NCBI GenBank assembly: GCA_017512285.1
Contig: JAFWGU010000006.1
Span: forward strand, 29,059 to 93,058
Direction of reading: 5' to 3'
Length of the DNA: 64,000 nt
Source of the DNA: Erysipelotrichaceae bacterium
GTDB lineage: Bacteria; Bacillota_I; Bacilli_A; Erysipelotrichales; Erysipelotrichaceae
Made by a program: the position numbers and the translations under genes. Positions 19,112-28,469 of this stretch are shown here, one piece after another; the stretch's first letter is position 1, and every line of letters begins with the position of its first letter. The notes under the pieces were generated by a model. That model saw nothing but the letters and a program-made list of their open reading frames with translations. It did no database searches and was not told where the DNA came from.

Positions 19112-20878
19112 ATGAGTCAGACAGTAAGCAGAAACTATTCAACCAGGGAACTGTTGGGACGTTTCCTTCCATATCTGTTCAAGTACAAGGGCATGCTTGC
19201 CTTTGACCTTTTCTGCGCCTCAATGACAACGTTATGCGATGTCGCATTGCCAAGGATCATGAGCCGGCTGACCAATACGGCTACCACCGATCCCGCAGCC
19301 CTGACTGTTGAATTCGTGCTAAAACTGGCTGGCATATATGTCGTATTAAGACTCATAGATGCCGTTGCCTACTATTACATGAGTTCGAAAGGCCACATCA
19401 TGGGCGTTTACATTGAAACAGACATGCGTACCGATGCCTTTGAGCATCTGGAAAGACTCAGTGACAGTTACTTTGCCAATACCAAGATTGGTCAGATCAT
19501 GGGCAGGATATCAAATGACCTGTTTGACATTACGGAATTTTCCCACCACTGTCCGGAGGAATTCTTCATTGCCCTGATCAAGATCACCATATCGTTCATC
19601 ATACTGTGTCAGGCCAACATTCTGCTGACAGTAATCATCTTCAGCTGCGTGCCGCTGATGGTTATCGTATCCTTCAGGCTGAATCACCGTTTCAGACAGG
19701 CTACCAAGGGACAGAGAGTGCAGATTGGTGAACTGAACTCCCAGGTTGAAGATTCACTGTTGGGTGAACGGGTCGTAAAGGCCTTTGGCGCTGAGGAATA
19801 TGAACTGGAGAAGTTCGCTGCCGGAAATGCAAAGTTCAGAGACGTAAAGATCGAGCGTTACTATGCAATGGCCAATTACTCCATGAGCACCAGACTGTTT
19901 GACGGCTTGATGTACAGCGTTACCATCATAGCCGGCGGTCTGTTCCTGGTTAACGGCGCAATAAATGCCGGTGATCTGGTGGCGTACATACTGTATGTAC
20001 AGACTCTGATCGCCACGATCAGAAGGATCGTTGAATTTGCCGAACAATTCCAGTCCGGCATTACCGGAATTGAAAGATTCCTGGAGATACTTGATACACC
20101 GATAGACATCTACGACAAAGAAGGCGCAACTGATCTGGTGGTCACCGGCGGTGACATCAGATTCGAGAATGTGACCTTTGAATATCCGGATGATCACAAT
20201 ACCGTACTGACCAATCTCAATCTGGAGATCAAGCCCGGTGAGAATCTGGCCCTGGTCGGTGAAAGCGGCGGCGGTAAGACCACCCTGTCTTCACTGATTC
20301 CAAGATTCTACGACATCAAAGAAGGCAGGATCCTGATCGACGGTCAGAACATCAAGGATGTTACCCTGAAGAGCTTAAGAGACAACATCGGCATCGTCCA
20401 GCAGGACGTATACCTGTTCTCCGGAACCGTCAGGGAAAACATTGCCTATGGCAAAAGGGACGCTACGGATGAGGAAATAGAACACGCAGCCGTACTGGCC
20501 GGCGCCGACAAGTTCATAAATGAACTGAAGGATGGCTATGACTCATACGTAGGTGAAAGAGGAATCAAACTGTCAGGCGGACAGAAACAGCGAATCGCCA
20601 TTGCCAGGGTATTCCTGAAGAATCCAAAGATCCTGTTGCTTGATGAAGCAACCAGCGCCCTGGACAATGAAAGCGAACTGCTGATCGAAAGAAGTCTGGA
20701 AAAGCTGTCAGTCGGCAGAACGACCCTGACCATTGCTCACAGACTTACGACGATCCAGCACGCCGACCGCATAATCGTATTAGGCAAGAACGGCATTGAA
20801 GAAGAAGGAAATCATGAAACTCTCCTTGCCAGCAAGGGTACCTATTACCGGTTATGGAACGGCATCGTTGAAGAATAA
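19112..20878 (+). CDS. ABC exporter half-transporter (membrane + ATPase domains)
   Basis: The 588-residue protein has a six-helix type IV transporter domain (about residues 20-320) and then an ATPase domain. Motifs are Walker A GESGGGKTT, Q-loop VQQDVYLFSG, signature LSGGQKQR, Walker B LLLDEATSALD and H-loop IAHRLTT, all intact. It should act as a homodimer, as no partner half is adjacent. The family (MsbA/LmrA/BmrA-like) exports lipids, peptides or drugs. GAGG lies 8 bases before the start, and a terminator follows. Confidence 0.93.
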   Translation: MSQTVSRNYSTRELLGRFLPYLFKYKGMLAFDLFCASMTTLCDVALPRIMSRLTNTATTDPAALTVEFVLKLAGIYVVLRLIDAVAYYYMSSKGHIMGVYIETDMRTDAFEHLERLSDSYFANTKIGQIMGRISNDLFDITEFSHHCPEEFFIALIKITISFIILCQANILLTVIIFSCVPLMVIVSFRLNHRFRQATKGQRVQIGELNSQVEDSLLGERVVKAFGAEEYELEKFAAGNAKFRDVKIERYYAMANYSMSTRLFDGLMYSVTIIAGGLFLVNGAINAGDLVAYILYVQTLIATIRRIVEFAEQFQSGITGIERFLEILDTPIDIYDKEGATDLVVTGGDIRFENVTFEYPDDHNTVLTNLNLEIKPGENLALVGESGGGKTTLSSLIPRFYDIKEGRILIDGQNIKDVTLKSLRDNIGIVQQDVYLFSGTVRENIAYGKRDATDEEIEHAAVLAGADKFINELKDGYDSYVGERGIKLSGGQKQRIAIARVFLKNPKILLLDEATSALDNESELLIERSLEKLSVGRTTLTIAHRLTTIQHADRIIVLGKNGIEEEGNHETLLASKGTYYRLWNGIVEE

Positions 20879-20886
20879 GCAAAATG

Positions 20887-20915
20887 CACTGCCCTGAAAT
20901 AAGAGCAGTGTTTTT
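20887..20915 (+). terminator. Terminator of the ABC exporter
   Basis: A CACTGC/GCAGTG stem with a 12-base loop is followed by TTTTT. Confidence 0.8.
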
Positions 20916-20983
20916 CATGTATGCTTTTGCATAACACGGCTGATGATATTACAATGTAATTAACAGGGAAAGGAAACATCACA

Positions 20984-21397
20984 ATGACAAAGACCGACAG
21001 GGAAATACTGGAAAATCTGGACATGGACAAACTTGCTGAGGTGACATCTCTGGTAAGAACCTTAAAGAAAATAGAATGGATAAGCAGCAGGTCGACCGGC
21101 GAAAGGACAAAAGACGGCACGGAAATCTTTACCATGCCTTACCCGATATACCCTGACGGCGTGATCGATGCCTTAAGATTACTGGGCAGTGATGTCAACT
21201 ACCTAAAATACGTAGACAAGCTTCGCAGCAAGGACATCAGCAGGATGTCACTGACGGATTTAAGAAGGCTGTTTACCTATTATCTGCGCGGTGAAAGGTT
21301 CTGCGATGGGCTGATAGTTGAATTTGTTGAAGACGGGCTGATGCTTAAGGCATTGGAAAGAACGCAGCAGATAGCTGAAGCGAACAAGCCCAGATAA
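20984..21397 (+). CDS. Small DUF6508-like protein
   Basis: The 137-residue soluble protein contains WISSRSTGER, MPYPIYPDGVID and, near the C-terminus, TYYLRGERFCDGLI. This pattern fits the DUF6508 family of unknown function; the identification is from memory. GGAAAGGAAA lies before the start. It stands between terminators on both sides, so it is monocistronic. Confidence 0.75.
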   Translation: MTKTDREILENLDMDKLAEVTSLVRTLKKIEWISSRSTGERTKDGTEIFTMPYPIYPDGVIDALRLLGSDVNYLKYVDKLRSKDISRMSLTDLRRLFTYYLRGERFCDGLIVEFVEDGLMLKALERTQQIAEANKPR

Positions 21398-21418
21398 CAT
21401 ATTATCGATATCATAATA

Positions 21419-21450
21419 AAAGTCTCCCGTGATCTTCACAGGAGACTTTT
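21419..21450. terminator. Bidirectional terminator
   Basis: AGTCTCC (21421-21427) pairs with GGAGACT (21441-21447) and is flanked by A and T runs. It lies between convergent genes. Confidence 0.85.
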
Positions 21451-21461
21451 TCTGTTAAACG

Positions 21462-22625
21462 TTACTGCCGTGTAAGCTTTTCCCACCTGTCCCAGCGGGG
21501 ATCCTGCATCATTTCTTTCTTAACCTTTTCCTGTTCAGGAACATTCCATCCCGGCCAAACATCAGGCAGGTCAGGTGTGAAACTCCTGTCAGATTCAGAA
21601 TAATTCACCTCAGTTCTGACAAATTTCAGAAGCGGTGAAGTATGACCGTACGACCTGACTCCTTTCAGTTCATCGTATCTCACTGAATGACGTAACACCT
21701 CATCCAGAGATTTAAAAGCACCGTCTCTGTCATTATTCAGCCACTGATAATATGATCGCAGCATGTGCAGACAGGATATCTGCCAGTTATATCTGCCGTA
21801 ATCATCATTCACACATACCAGAGAATACATGCTGATCGCATTCTGGAGCATCACGGCTGCCGTCTGCGGTTTCATCGTACAGTCTGACCATACAATGGAA
21901 GCGATCAGTTCCGCGCTGCAGTTTACTGTTTCCAGCAGGGCTTCGCCGCTGGCCCCAACAGCTTCCCTGCCGTCAAAGGCGTTGATCCTGAGAAACTGTT
22001 CAGACGCTGTCATATCCATGGCTTTTTCAGCCAGTTGAAGAGCCTTTTCATGTTCTCCCGTATTCTTATAAAGCTGTGACAGTTCGGTTACAGCCTTCTG
22101 TCTCAATTTGCCGTTTTGAAGACCCGGCAGTACCTTTTCGTACAGTTTAATGGCTTCCTGCCATTCCCTGCATTCTCTGTTCCTTTCAGCATCGTATCTG
22201 CTGTAGCCTTCTTCATCAATGAAGTGGTGTTCGCCATATCTGACATATCCTGCATTGTACAATACCGCTGCCAGTGCACATGTTAATTCCTCATTGCCCG
22301 GAAATTCAATAAGCGCTTGTCTGGCTAAGGCGATGCATTCATCCACATTTACATCTGTCCCGTTATTCTGCCGGTTCATGGCATTGATCCTTTCCGCCAG
22401 TTCAGCTGTTTTTCTGGCTCTGTCATTATCGTAGCCAAACAGTTCATCAATGGACACGCCAAAGTAATTGGCTATGGACGGGATGATTTCCATGTCCGGG
22501 TAACATATTCCCTTTTCCCATCTTGATACAGCCTGAGCAGTCACGCCGAGTTCTTCAGCCAGTACTTCCTGCGTTCTGCCGTCACGGTTTCTTAATTCCC
22601 TGATTCTCTTTCCCAATTCCATCAT
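21462..22625 (-). CDS. XRE-family transcriptional regulator with TPR-like C-domain
   Basis: The 387-residue protein begins with a Cro/C1-type helix-turn-helix (residues 5-60, with TQEVLAEELGVTAQAVSRWE). A long helical domain of TPR-like pairs follows (for example ELTCALAAVLYNAGY and GEHEKALQLAEKAMDMT). This layout is common in Firmicutes regulators that sense cell state or a peptide; the target is unknown. It is monocistronic, with AGGAGACAGAT before two consecutive ATGs, either of which could be used. Confidence 0.87.
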   Translation of the reverse strand: MMELGKRIRELRNRDGRTQEVLAEELGVTAQAVSRWEKGICYPDMEIIPSIANYFGVSIDELFGYDNDRARKTAELAERINAMNRQNNGTDVNVDECIALARQALIEFPGNEELTCALAAVLYNAGYVRYGEHHFIDEEGYSRYDAERNRECREWQEAIKLYEKVLPGLQNGKLRQKAVTELSQLYKNTGEHEKALQLAEKAMDMTASEQFLRINAFDGREAVGASGEALLETVNCSAELIASIVWSDCTMKPQTAAVMLQNAISMYSLVCVNDDYGRYNWQISCLHMLRSYYQWLNNDRDGAFKSLDEVLRHSVRYDELKGVRSYGHTSPLLKFVRTEVNYSESDRSFTPDLPDVWPGWNVPEQEKVKKEMMQDPRWDRWEKLTRQ

Positions 22626-22736
22626 ATCTGTCTCCTTACCACCGGTGCATTTTCATTCTATCAGCAGTTAAGTCGTCTTTGTATTATCAATTCATTGTTT
22701 TATTTTCAATCATTTGTTTAGTTAGCAGCCAGAAAA

Positions 22737-22758
22737 AAGGCAGAATCAGATCTGCCTT
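22737..22758 (-). terminator. Terminator of the MFS carrier gene
   Basis: On the minus strand AAGGCAGA and TCTGCCTT form an 8-bp stem followed by TTTTC. Confidence 0.85.
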
Positions 22759-22767
22759 AAATGGAGA

Positions 22768-24102
22768 TTAATCATCCATGTCTTCGAATGCGGCCAGACC
22801 CTTCTTGCCTTCGACCTTCTGGTCTCCGTGCTTGACCTGTGTCATGGTCACAAATGATAACAGTACAAATACCGCTGCATAAATAAACAGTACCTTATAT
22901 GATATCAGTCTCATTAATGTGCCGGCCAGTATCGGAGTTACGATCTGAGCTGACATGCTGGCGGTATAGTAGTAACCGGTGAACTTGCCGATGTCTGAGC
23001 CCTTGCACATCTCAACTACCATTGGCAGGGAGTTGACGTTAATGGCTGCCCAGGCCAGGCCAACCAGTGCGAAGCAGACAAACATTATTGCGTTAATTGA
23101 CTTGAACGTACTGGTCAGAATAAATCCCATGAAGAACATTGAAGCCAGTAATATGATTCCGCCCATGATGGTTTTCTTTCTTCCAATCTTTGAGGCGATG
23201 TTGCCGATTGGAATATAGGAAACGATGGCACCGGCTGTAGCTATCAATAGACAGGTACTTGCCCCGCCTAAGCCCTGACTCATTACTACTGATACATAGG
23301 TGGTAAACCAGGTCGTTACGGCATTGTAGCCGATGAACCACAGGGCAATTGAAGCCAGCAGGAATCCAAGTGATCTCTTTACGTCAGAAGGCAGTTTCTC
23401 ATTTCCGCTGCCGTCATCTTCAGCCAGATTCCATTCCGGATGCTGCTCCTCAAGTCTTCTGTTTTCAGCAACAAGCTTCGGTTCCTTGATTATCAGGAAC
23501 AACAGACCGACAGCCACGAACATGATGGCTGATACGACAATGAACAGAACCTGATAATTGACGTGTTCCAGACCGGCTGTCTTTGAGTTTGGATACAGAA
23601 CAGCAGCCACACCCAGGTAGATGATACCGCCTACGGCACCCATCAGATTGATGATGGCATTGGCCTTTGAACGCAACGGTTTCGGTGTTACGTCAGGCAT
23701 CAGGGCAACAGCTGGAGAACGGTAGGTTCCCATCGCAATCAGTAACAGTCCCAATGTAATAACGAATGAGATCAGTTTGAATGATGAAGCTTCCTTAAAA
23801 TATGAATTATCAAGTATTGGCAGTATGTTCATTAATACGATCGCGCAACCCGTACCAAACAGAATGAAAGGCATTCTCTTGCCGATTTTGGTATCTGCCT
23901 TATCACTCAGTGAGCCGAAAAATGGCAGAAGGAACAGAGCCAGAATGTTATCGGCAGCCATGATGGCTCCTGAATAGGTTTCATTCAGATGAAAGGTATT
24001 CGTCAGAATGAGCGGAATGATGTTGTCATACATCTGCCAGAAGGCACAGATCGAAAGAAATGCCAGTCCGACAATGAATGTATTCTTATTATTCAGTTTC
24101 AT
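22768..24102 (-). CDS. MFS carrier of the SLC45/GPH sugar type
   Basis: The 444-residue carrier has 12 predicted helices. The loop FGSLSDKADTKIGKRMP after helix 2 and the N-terminal AFWQMYDNIIPLIL are typical of the SLC45 and glycoside-pentoside-hexuronide:cation symporter group. A central hydrophilic loop near residue 220 is charged. The likely role is cation-coupled import of a sugar or glycoside. It is downstream of the malic enzyme gene but separated from it by a terminator. Confidence 0.85.
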   Translation of the reverse strand: MKLNNKNTFIVGLAFLSICAFWQMYDNIIPLILTNTFHLNETYSGAIMAADNILALFLLPFFGSLSDKADTKIGKRMPFILFGTGCAIVLMNILPILDNSYFKEASSFKLISFVITLGLLLIAMGTYRSPAVALMPDVTPKPLRSKANAIINLMGAVGGIIYLGVAAVLYPNSKTAGLEHVNYQVLFIVVSAIMFVAVGLLFLIIKEPKLVAENRRLEEQHPEWNLAEDDGSGNEKLPSDVKRSLGFLLASIALWFIGYNAVTTWFTTYVSVVMSQGLGGASTCLLIATAGAIVSYIPIGNIASKIGRKKTIMGGIILLASMFFMGFILTSTFKSINAIMFVCFALVGLAWAAINVNSLPMVVEMCKGSDIGKFTGYYYTASMSAQIVTPILAGTLMRLISYKVLFIYAAVFVLLSFVTMTQVKHGDQKVEGKKGLAAFEDMDD

Positions 24103-24180
24103 ATAACTTCCTCCGGTTATATCATTATTTCATTTATATTCTACAACATGAAACGTGCATTTATGAATTCTAATTTATAA

Positions 24181-24209
24181 AAACATCCGGAGTCATTCCC
24201 CGGATGTTT
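24181..24209 (-). terminator. Terminator of the Ldh2/malic enzyme operon
   Basis: A 10-bp stem AAACATCCGG/CCGGATGTTT is followed on the minus strand by TTTATAAA. Confidence 0.88.
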
Positions 24210-24231
24210 CACTGTAAATGGTTTTTCAGTA

Positions 24232-25404
24232 CTATATTCTGGCAACACCGCTCTTACGGGCTGCTTCAGCTACTGCTTTGGCAACTGTCTTGCCTACTCT
24301 TGGGTCAAATGCCTTTGGCAGTATGTAGTCCTCATTTAATTCCTCATCGCTCACCAATGAAGCGATTGCCTCAGCGGCAGCCATCTTCATTTCCTCGTTG
24401 ATGTCGCTGGCTCTGACATCAAAGGTACCGCGGAATACGCCTGGGAACGCCAGAACGTTATTGACCTGGTTAGGATAATCGCTCCTGCCGGTGGCAACTA
24501 CCTTTGCACCGGCTGCCTTGGCATCTTCATATGATATCTCAGGCATCGGATTTGCACAGGCAAATACGATCGGATCCCTGTTCATCGTTTTGACCATGTC
24601 ACCGTTGATCGTATTAGGTGCTGATACGCCAATGAATACGTCTGCGCCTTTTATGACATCCTGCAAGGTGCCTGTTTCCCTGTTCCGGTTGGTCACCTGA
24701 GCCATTTCTTCCTTGATCCAGTTCAGTTTTTCCCTACCTTCATAGATTGCACCGGTACGGTCCGTCATGATGATGTTCCTGTATCCGGCTGATAAAAGAA
24801 GCTTGACTATTGATATTGCCGCAGCCCCGGCGCCTGAGGTAACGATCCTGACGTCTTCCTTCTTCTTGCGAACGACCTTCAGGGCATTGGTCAAAGCTGC
24901 CAGAGTAATGATGGCAGTGCCGTGCTGGTCATCGTGGAAAATCGGTATGTCACACTTTTCCTTCAGTTTTCTTTCAATTTCAAAGCAGCGCGGTGAAGAG
25001 ATATCCTCCAGATTGACACCGCCAAATGAACCGGATAAGAGATAGACCGTATTTACTATCTCATCAACATCCTTGGACTTTATGCATAACGGGAAGGCAT
25101 CAACATTGCCAAATGACTTGAACAGTACGCACTTGCCTTCCATTACCGGCATGCCGGCTTCCGGTCCGATGTCACCCAGACCCAATACAGCCGTGCCATC
25201 GGTTATGACCGCGCAGAGATTGTGTCTTCTGGTCAGTTCATAACTCCTGTTTACATCTTTCTGTATTTCCAGACATGGCTGAGCTACACCTGGTGTATAG
25301 GCCATGGTCAGATCTTCCTTACTGCTGACAGGTACTCTGGCAACAACTTCGATCTTGCCCTGCCACTGTTCATGCAACTGTAGAGATTTTTCCATTACAT
25401 CCAT
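24232..25404 (-). CDS. NAD(P)-dependent malic enzyme (oxaloacetate-decarboxylating)
   Basis: The 390-residue short bacterial malic enzyme converts malate to pyruvate and CO2. It shows AYTPGVAQPCLEI, ITDGTAVLGLGDIGPEAGMPVMEGK, the metal-site segment FHDDQHGTAI, the nucleotide fold VTSGAGAAAISIVKLL and FACANPMPEI. The start at 25404 is chosen because GAGGAG lies 6 bases upstream and the upstream gene stops just before it; a longer frame beginning at 25443 would overlap that gene. It probably works with the adjacent Ldh2-type dehydrogenase on C3/C4 hydroxyacids. Confidence 0.93.
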   Translation of the reverse strand: MDVMEKSLQLHEQWQGKIEVVARVPVSSKEDLTMAYTPGVAQPCLEIQKDVNRSYELTRRHNLCAVITDGTAVLGLGDIGPEAGMPVMEGKCVLFKSFGNVDAFPLCIKSKDVDEIVNTVYLLSGSFGGVNLEDISSPRCFEIERKLKEKCDIPIFHDDQHGTAIITLAALTNALKVVRKKKEDVRIVTSGAGAAAISIVKLLLSAGYRNIIMTDRTGAIYEGREKLNWIKEEMAQVTNRNRETGTLQDVIKGADVFIGVSAPNTINGDMVKTMNRDPIVFACANPMPEISYEDAKAAGAKVVATGRSDYPNQVNNVLAFPGVFRGTFDVRASDINEEMKMAAAEAIASLVSDEELNEDYILPKAFDPRVGKTVAKAVAEAARKSGVARI

Positions 25405-25405
25405 G

Positions 25406-26521
25406 TTACTGCTCCTCGAATGGGAATACATATGGGAGACCAAGCTTGTCTCTCAACGCTACCAGTTCCTTCTGTACTGCTTCGCCTACCGGTACGCCCT
25501 TGTCTTTTCTTTCCAGCCATACCAGGTGTTCCTTTTCACCAGCCGTATAGATTCTTTCGTAGCCAGGAGCCTTCTGTGAAGCTCTTAACTGACGGCAGAT
25601 CTCACCGGCGATCTTCCTGAATGTGTCCAGACCCATGAAGGCTTCCGGATCAATTACGAAGAAGAAGTGACCGAGATGATACATCTGGCTGTTTCCTTCC
25701 GGGCTGACACCGCTTAATGACTTCATGAATTCACCGCCTGCCAGGGCACTTGACAGTATCTCAACTACCGTTGCGTAACCGTAGCCCTTGTAACCGGCTG
25801 TTTCATCACCAGGACCGCCGCCTAAAGGTGTCAGGGCAGCTGTTCCCTGCGTTAACATTTTCAGGATGGCGGCACTGTCCGTAATGGTCTTGCCGTCATG
25901 AGTTACGACCATTCCAGCCGGGGTATCCTTGCCTGAACGGGCATAGAACTCGATCTTGCCGCGCTGTACCGTTGAAGTAGCGCAGTCCAGACAGAAGTTG
26001 AAGTCTTCATCAGTCGGCATTGAGAAAGTCAGCGGGTTTGTACCCAGCATGTTTTCAACACCGAATGTCGGAGCGATTGACGGTCTGGCGTTGGTGCCGG
26101 TAATGCCGATCAGTCCTTCATTGGCAGCCATGTCGGTCCAGTAACCGGCAATGCCATAGTGGGTAGAGTTTCTGATCGCGCCGCCTGCCATGCCGTACTT
26201 CTTGGCCTTTTCAATCAGCTTCTTCATCATGGCATGAGAAGCCACCATGCCCATGCCGTCATGAGCATCCATTACTACCGTAGTAGGTGTTTCCTTTACT
26301 ATTTCCAATTCCGTCTTTGGTAATAATGTACCCTTTACTATTCTGTCAATGTAGATTGGTTTGAATCTGTTGGAGCCATGTGATTCAATTCCCCTTCTGT
26401 CAGATTCCAGAAGTACATCCGCACACAACTTGGCATCCTCTTCAGGTACGCCATATGCCTTAAAGACATCAATCATGAAATTGCCCATAAGTTCCCATGG
26501 GACATACGGTCTCGTTTCCAT
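25406..26521 (-). CDS. Ldh2-family malate/L-lactate/ureidoglycolate dehydrogenase
   Basis: The 371-residue NAD(P)-dependent oxidoreductase belongs to the Ldh_2 (MdhC/YlbC/AllD) family, unrelated to classical LDH. It has ESDRRGIESHGSNRF near residue 45, a catalytic-region IRNSTHYGIAGYWT, CATSTVQRGKIE and GYKGYGYATVVEIL. Members oxidise malate, L-lactate, sulfolactate or ureidoglycolate. Coupling to malic enzyme one base downstream favours malate or lactate. The start at 26521 has AAGGAGG upstream; the longer start at 26542 does not. Confidence 0.9.
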   Translation of the reverse strand: METRPYVPWELMGNFMIDVFKAYGVPEEDAKLCADVLLESDRRGIESHGSNRFKPIYIDRIVKGTLLPKTELEIVKETPTTVVMDAHDGMGMVASHAMMKKLIEKAKKYGMAGGAIRNSTHYGIAGYWTDMAANEGLIGITGTNARPSIAPTFGVENMLGTNPLTFSMPTDEDFNFCLDCATSTVQRGKIEFYARSGKDTPAGMVVTHDGKTITDSAAILKMLTQGTAALTPLGGGPGDETAGYKGYGYATVVEILSSALAGGEFMKSLSGVSPEGNSQMYHLGHFFFVIDPEAFMGLDTFRKIAGEICRQLRASQKAPGYERIYTAGEKEHLVWLERKDKGVPVGEAVQKELVALRDKLGLPYVFPFEEQ

Positions 26522-26645
26522 AGAATTCCTCCTTATTATCATTGTTATTGTTTATTTATCTAAGTTAATTATATACTTTGGAGCCGTTATTTAGTTATAA
26601 ATAGCTGTCGATTGTTAAAATATTCACTTATTTAGCATTCTTTTC

Positions 26646-26684
26646 CATATGAAAAAGTGCTGAGCATTCAGCACTTTTCATATG
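26646..26684 (-). terminator. Long hairpin terminator of the nucleoside hydrolase gene
   Basis: An almost perfect inverted repeat of 17 bp per arm (CATATG outermost, GTGCTGA/TCAGCAC innermost) has a T run in the descending arm on the minus strand. Confidence 0.82.
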
Positions 26685-26700
26685 ATTCTATTTCTTTTAC

Positions 26701-27639
26701 TTAACAGAATTCTCTTAAAATAGTCTCAACGCACTTTCTGTGATCGACCTTAAGGACACAGCCAAGCTTCGGCCAGTTCTCCCCATGGAGTCTCTTGTCG
26801 ATAAGTATCTGACCGGCTGTATACCTGCCCTCAGTTTCCACATGAGCAGGCCAGTATTCCACCTCGCCAAGTTCCGGCGCCACCGTCATTACCAGGGCCA
26901 GAGGATCATGAACCGGGCAGCAGTCCACCATTCCCGAGGCTTCATGATTGAATCGGAAGTATCCCTTCAGTGCCTCGATCAGATAGTCAACGGCCGCTTC
27001 ACATTCCCTGCGACAGTTCTTCTTAAGCCATCTAAGATCATCAGTTGTCAGATGAGTTGTCTGGGTAACATCAAGGCCGACCTGTATGGCGTCAAAGCCG
27101 GCAGAAAGAACCTTGCTGGCAGCTAATGGATCACCGCCAATGTTGGCTTCAACAAATGGTCCGACATTGCCTTCATGGTATATCGTACCACCCATGAAGA
27201 TGAGCTTTCTGACCAGCCTGGGCAGCTCAGGTTCCTTTTCCAGAGCCAATGCCACATTGGTCATTCTGCCCAGAGTCACCAACGTATATTCACCAGGATT
27301 CTCCCTGACCATCTTCAGCAACAGATCTACACTGGACAACGGTGAAAGTTCTCTCCTGCTTTCCGGAAGTTCCACGTCACCTATGCCGTTATTGCCGTGA
27401 ACATTGGCTGCGTACGAAGCCTCACCGACTAACGGCTTGTTTTCTCCCTCGGCTATCGGAATGTCCGGATAGTCAATGAGATCAAGAATCTTCATGGTGT
27501 TTATGGCAGCCTGATGTGCGCTGCAGTTGCCAAATACCGAGCAGACGGCAGAAATCTCAATATCCTTTCTGAGCCCGGCAAACAATAATGCCAGGGAATC
27601 ATCTATTCCCGTATCGCAGTCTATTATCAATCTGTTCAT
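26701..27639 (-). CDS. Nucleoside hydrolase (IunH/RihABC family)
   Basis: The 312-residue enzyme hydrolyses the N-glycosidic bond of ribonucleosides. The Ca2+ site reads DCDTGIDDSLALL near the N-terminus. FMGGTIYHEGNV and the C-terminal HDPLALVM, with its conserved His-Asp, complete the active site. GCGAGGA lies 7 bases before the ATG at 27639; the reading from 27654 would begin upstream of that site. It fits nucleoside salvage, as a PfkB kinase and a phosphoglucomutase-family gene lie further along on the same strand. Confidence 0.92.
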   Translation of the reverse strand: MNRLIIDCDTGIDDSLALLFAGLRKDIEISAVCSVFGNCSAHQAAINTMKILDLIDYPDIPIAEGENKPLVGEASYAANVHGNNGIGDVELPESRRELSPLSSVDLLLKMVRENPGEYTLVTLGRMTNVALALEKEPELPRLVRKLIFMGGTIYHEGNVGPFVEANIGGDPLAASKVLSAGFDAIQVGLDVTQTTHLTTDDLRWLKKNCRRECEAAVDYLIEALKGYFRFNHEASGMVDCCPVHDPLALVMTVAPELGEVEYWPAHVETEGRYTAGQILIDKRLHGENWPKLGCVLKVDHRKCVETILREFC

Positions 27640-27780
27640 GTCATGTCCTCGCATTTACATTTTCAGTATACAATATTCAGCCATGATAACCAATTTGCAT
27701 TAAGAAAACGTGATAGAACTGTACATTTATATTGATTATTTTGTACATTTTATCTATTATATTTGTACAGGAGGAAGAAC

Positions 27781-27999
27781 ATGATTCAGATAACAATATC
27801 AGATTTCAGACAGAATCTTAAGAAATATGCAGAAATCGTCAAGCACGAGGACATCATCGTTGTCAGTAACGGTAAACCGGTAATGAGAATCTCTGACCCA
27901 GTAAGAAACAGAGTTGATGAAATAAGGAAACTCAGAGGTATCGCAAAAACGAGTCAGTCTTCTGAGGAAATAATGGAGAATAAGATCAGAGAATTATGA
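27781..27999 (+). CDS. Phd/YefM-type antitoxin
   Basis: The 72-residue protein starts MIQITISDFRQNLKKYAEIV, the DNA-binding N-terminus of Phd/YefM antitoxins, and continues IIVVSNGKPVMRIS. The C-terminal tail should wrap the toxin. AGGAGG lies 6 bases before the ATG at 27781. It overlaps the toxin gene by four bases (ATGA). The pair is probably autoregulated. Confidence 0.88.
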   Translation: MIQITISDFRQNLKKYAEIVKHEDIIVVSNGKPVMRISDPVRNRVDEIRKLRGIAKTSQSSEEIMENKIREL

Positions 28000-28412
28000 C
28001 AGTACTATTTGATACCTGTATTCTTCTTGACTTCCTGCTCGACAGGGAGCCGTTCGCTGATGATGCCGAACAGCTGCTGTTAATGATTGCACTGAACGAC
28101 ATTAAAGGATTCATAACGGTAAAAACGTTAATGGATATTCATTATGTCTTAAAACACGTCACTCATGATGAAGAAAAAATCAGATCAGCATTATCCATAT
28201 TACTAGATACCTTCTGGCTGGTTAATTCCAATGCTGAAGACGCCATCAATGCGCTTACTTCCAAAGTCAGAGATTATGAAGATGCTCTCATGATTGAAAC
28301 TGCAATCTCATGTCATTCAGACTGCATTATCACCAGAAACACAAAGGATTACTGCAACTCAGCAGTTAAGACTTATGAACCGCAGGAATTCTTAATGCTG
28401 TATCAGAAATAG
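27996..28412 (+). CDS. PIN-domain toxin (VapC-like ribonuclease)
   Basis: The 138-residue PIN protein carries FDTCILLDFLL with the first catalytic Asp (Asp6). DYEDALM holds the third acidic group, and ITRNTKDY the last Asp. VapC-like toxins cleave tRNA or rRNA. The four-base overlap with the antitoxin implies translational coupling. The cassette stands alone between convergent genes, a common position for a mobile toxin-antitoxin unit. Confidence 0.88.
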   Translation: MTVLFDTCILLDFLLDREPFADDAEQLLLMIALNDIKGFITVKTLMDIHYVLKHVTHDEEKIRSALSILLDTFWLVNSNAEDAINALTSKVRDYEDALMIETAISCHSDCIITRNTKDYCNSAVKTYEPQEFLMLYQK

Positions 28413-28440
28413 TCAGGTTCACATATTTGCTGACAGTCTA

Positions 28441-28468
28441 AAGAATCACCAGCTATCTGGTGATTCTT
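28441..28468. terminator. Bidirectional terminator
   Basis: A perfect 12-bp stem AAGAATCACCAG/CTGGTGATTCTT with a 4-base loop is flanked by T runs. It lies between the toxin gene and the convergent kinase gene. Confidence 0.92.
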
Positions 28469-28469
28469 T

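Noticed and set aside
19754..20197. A 147-codon minus frame inside the ABC exporter
   Set aside because: It is antisense to the membrane and ATPase domains and has no start signals.
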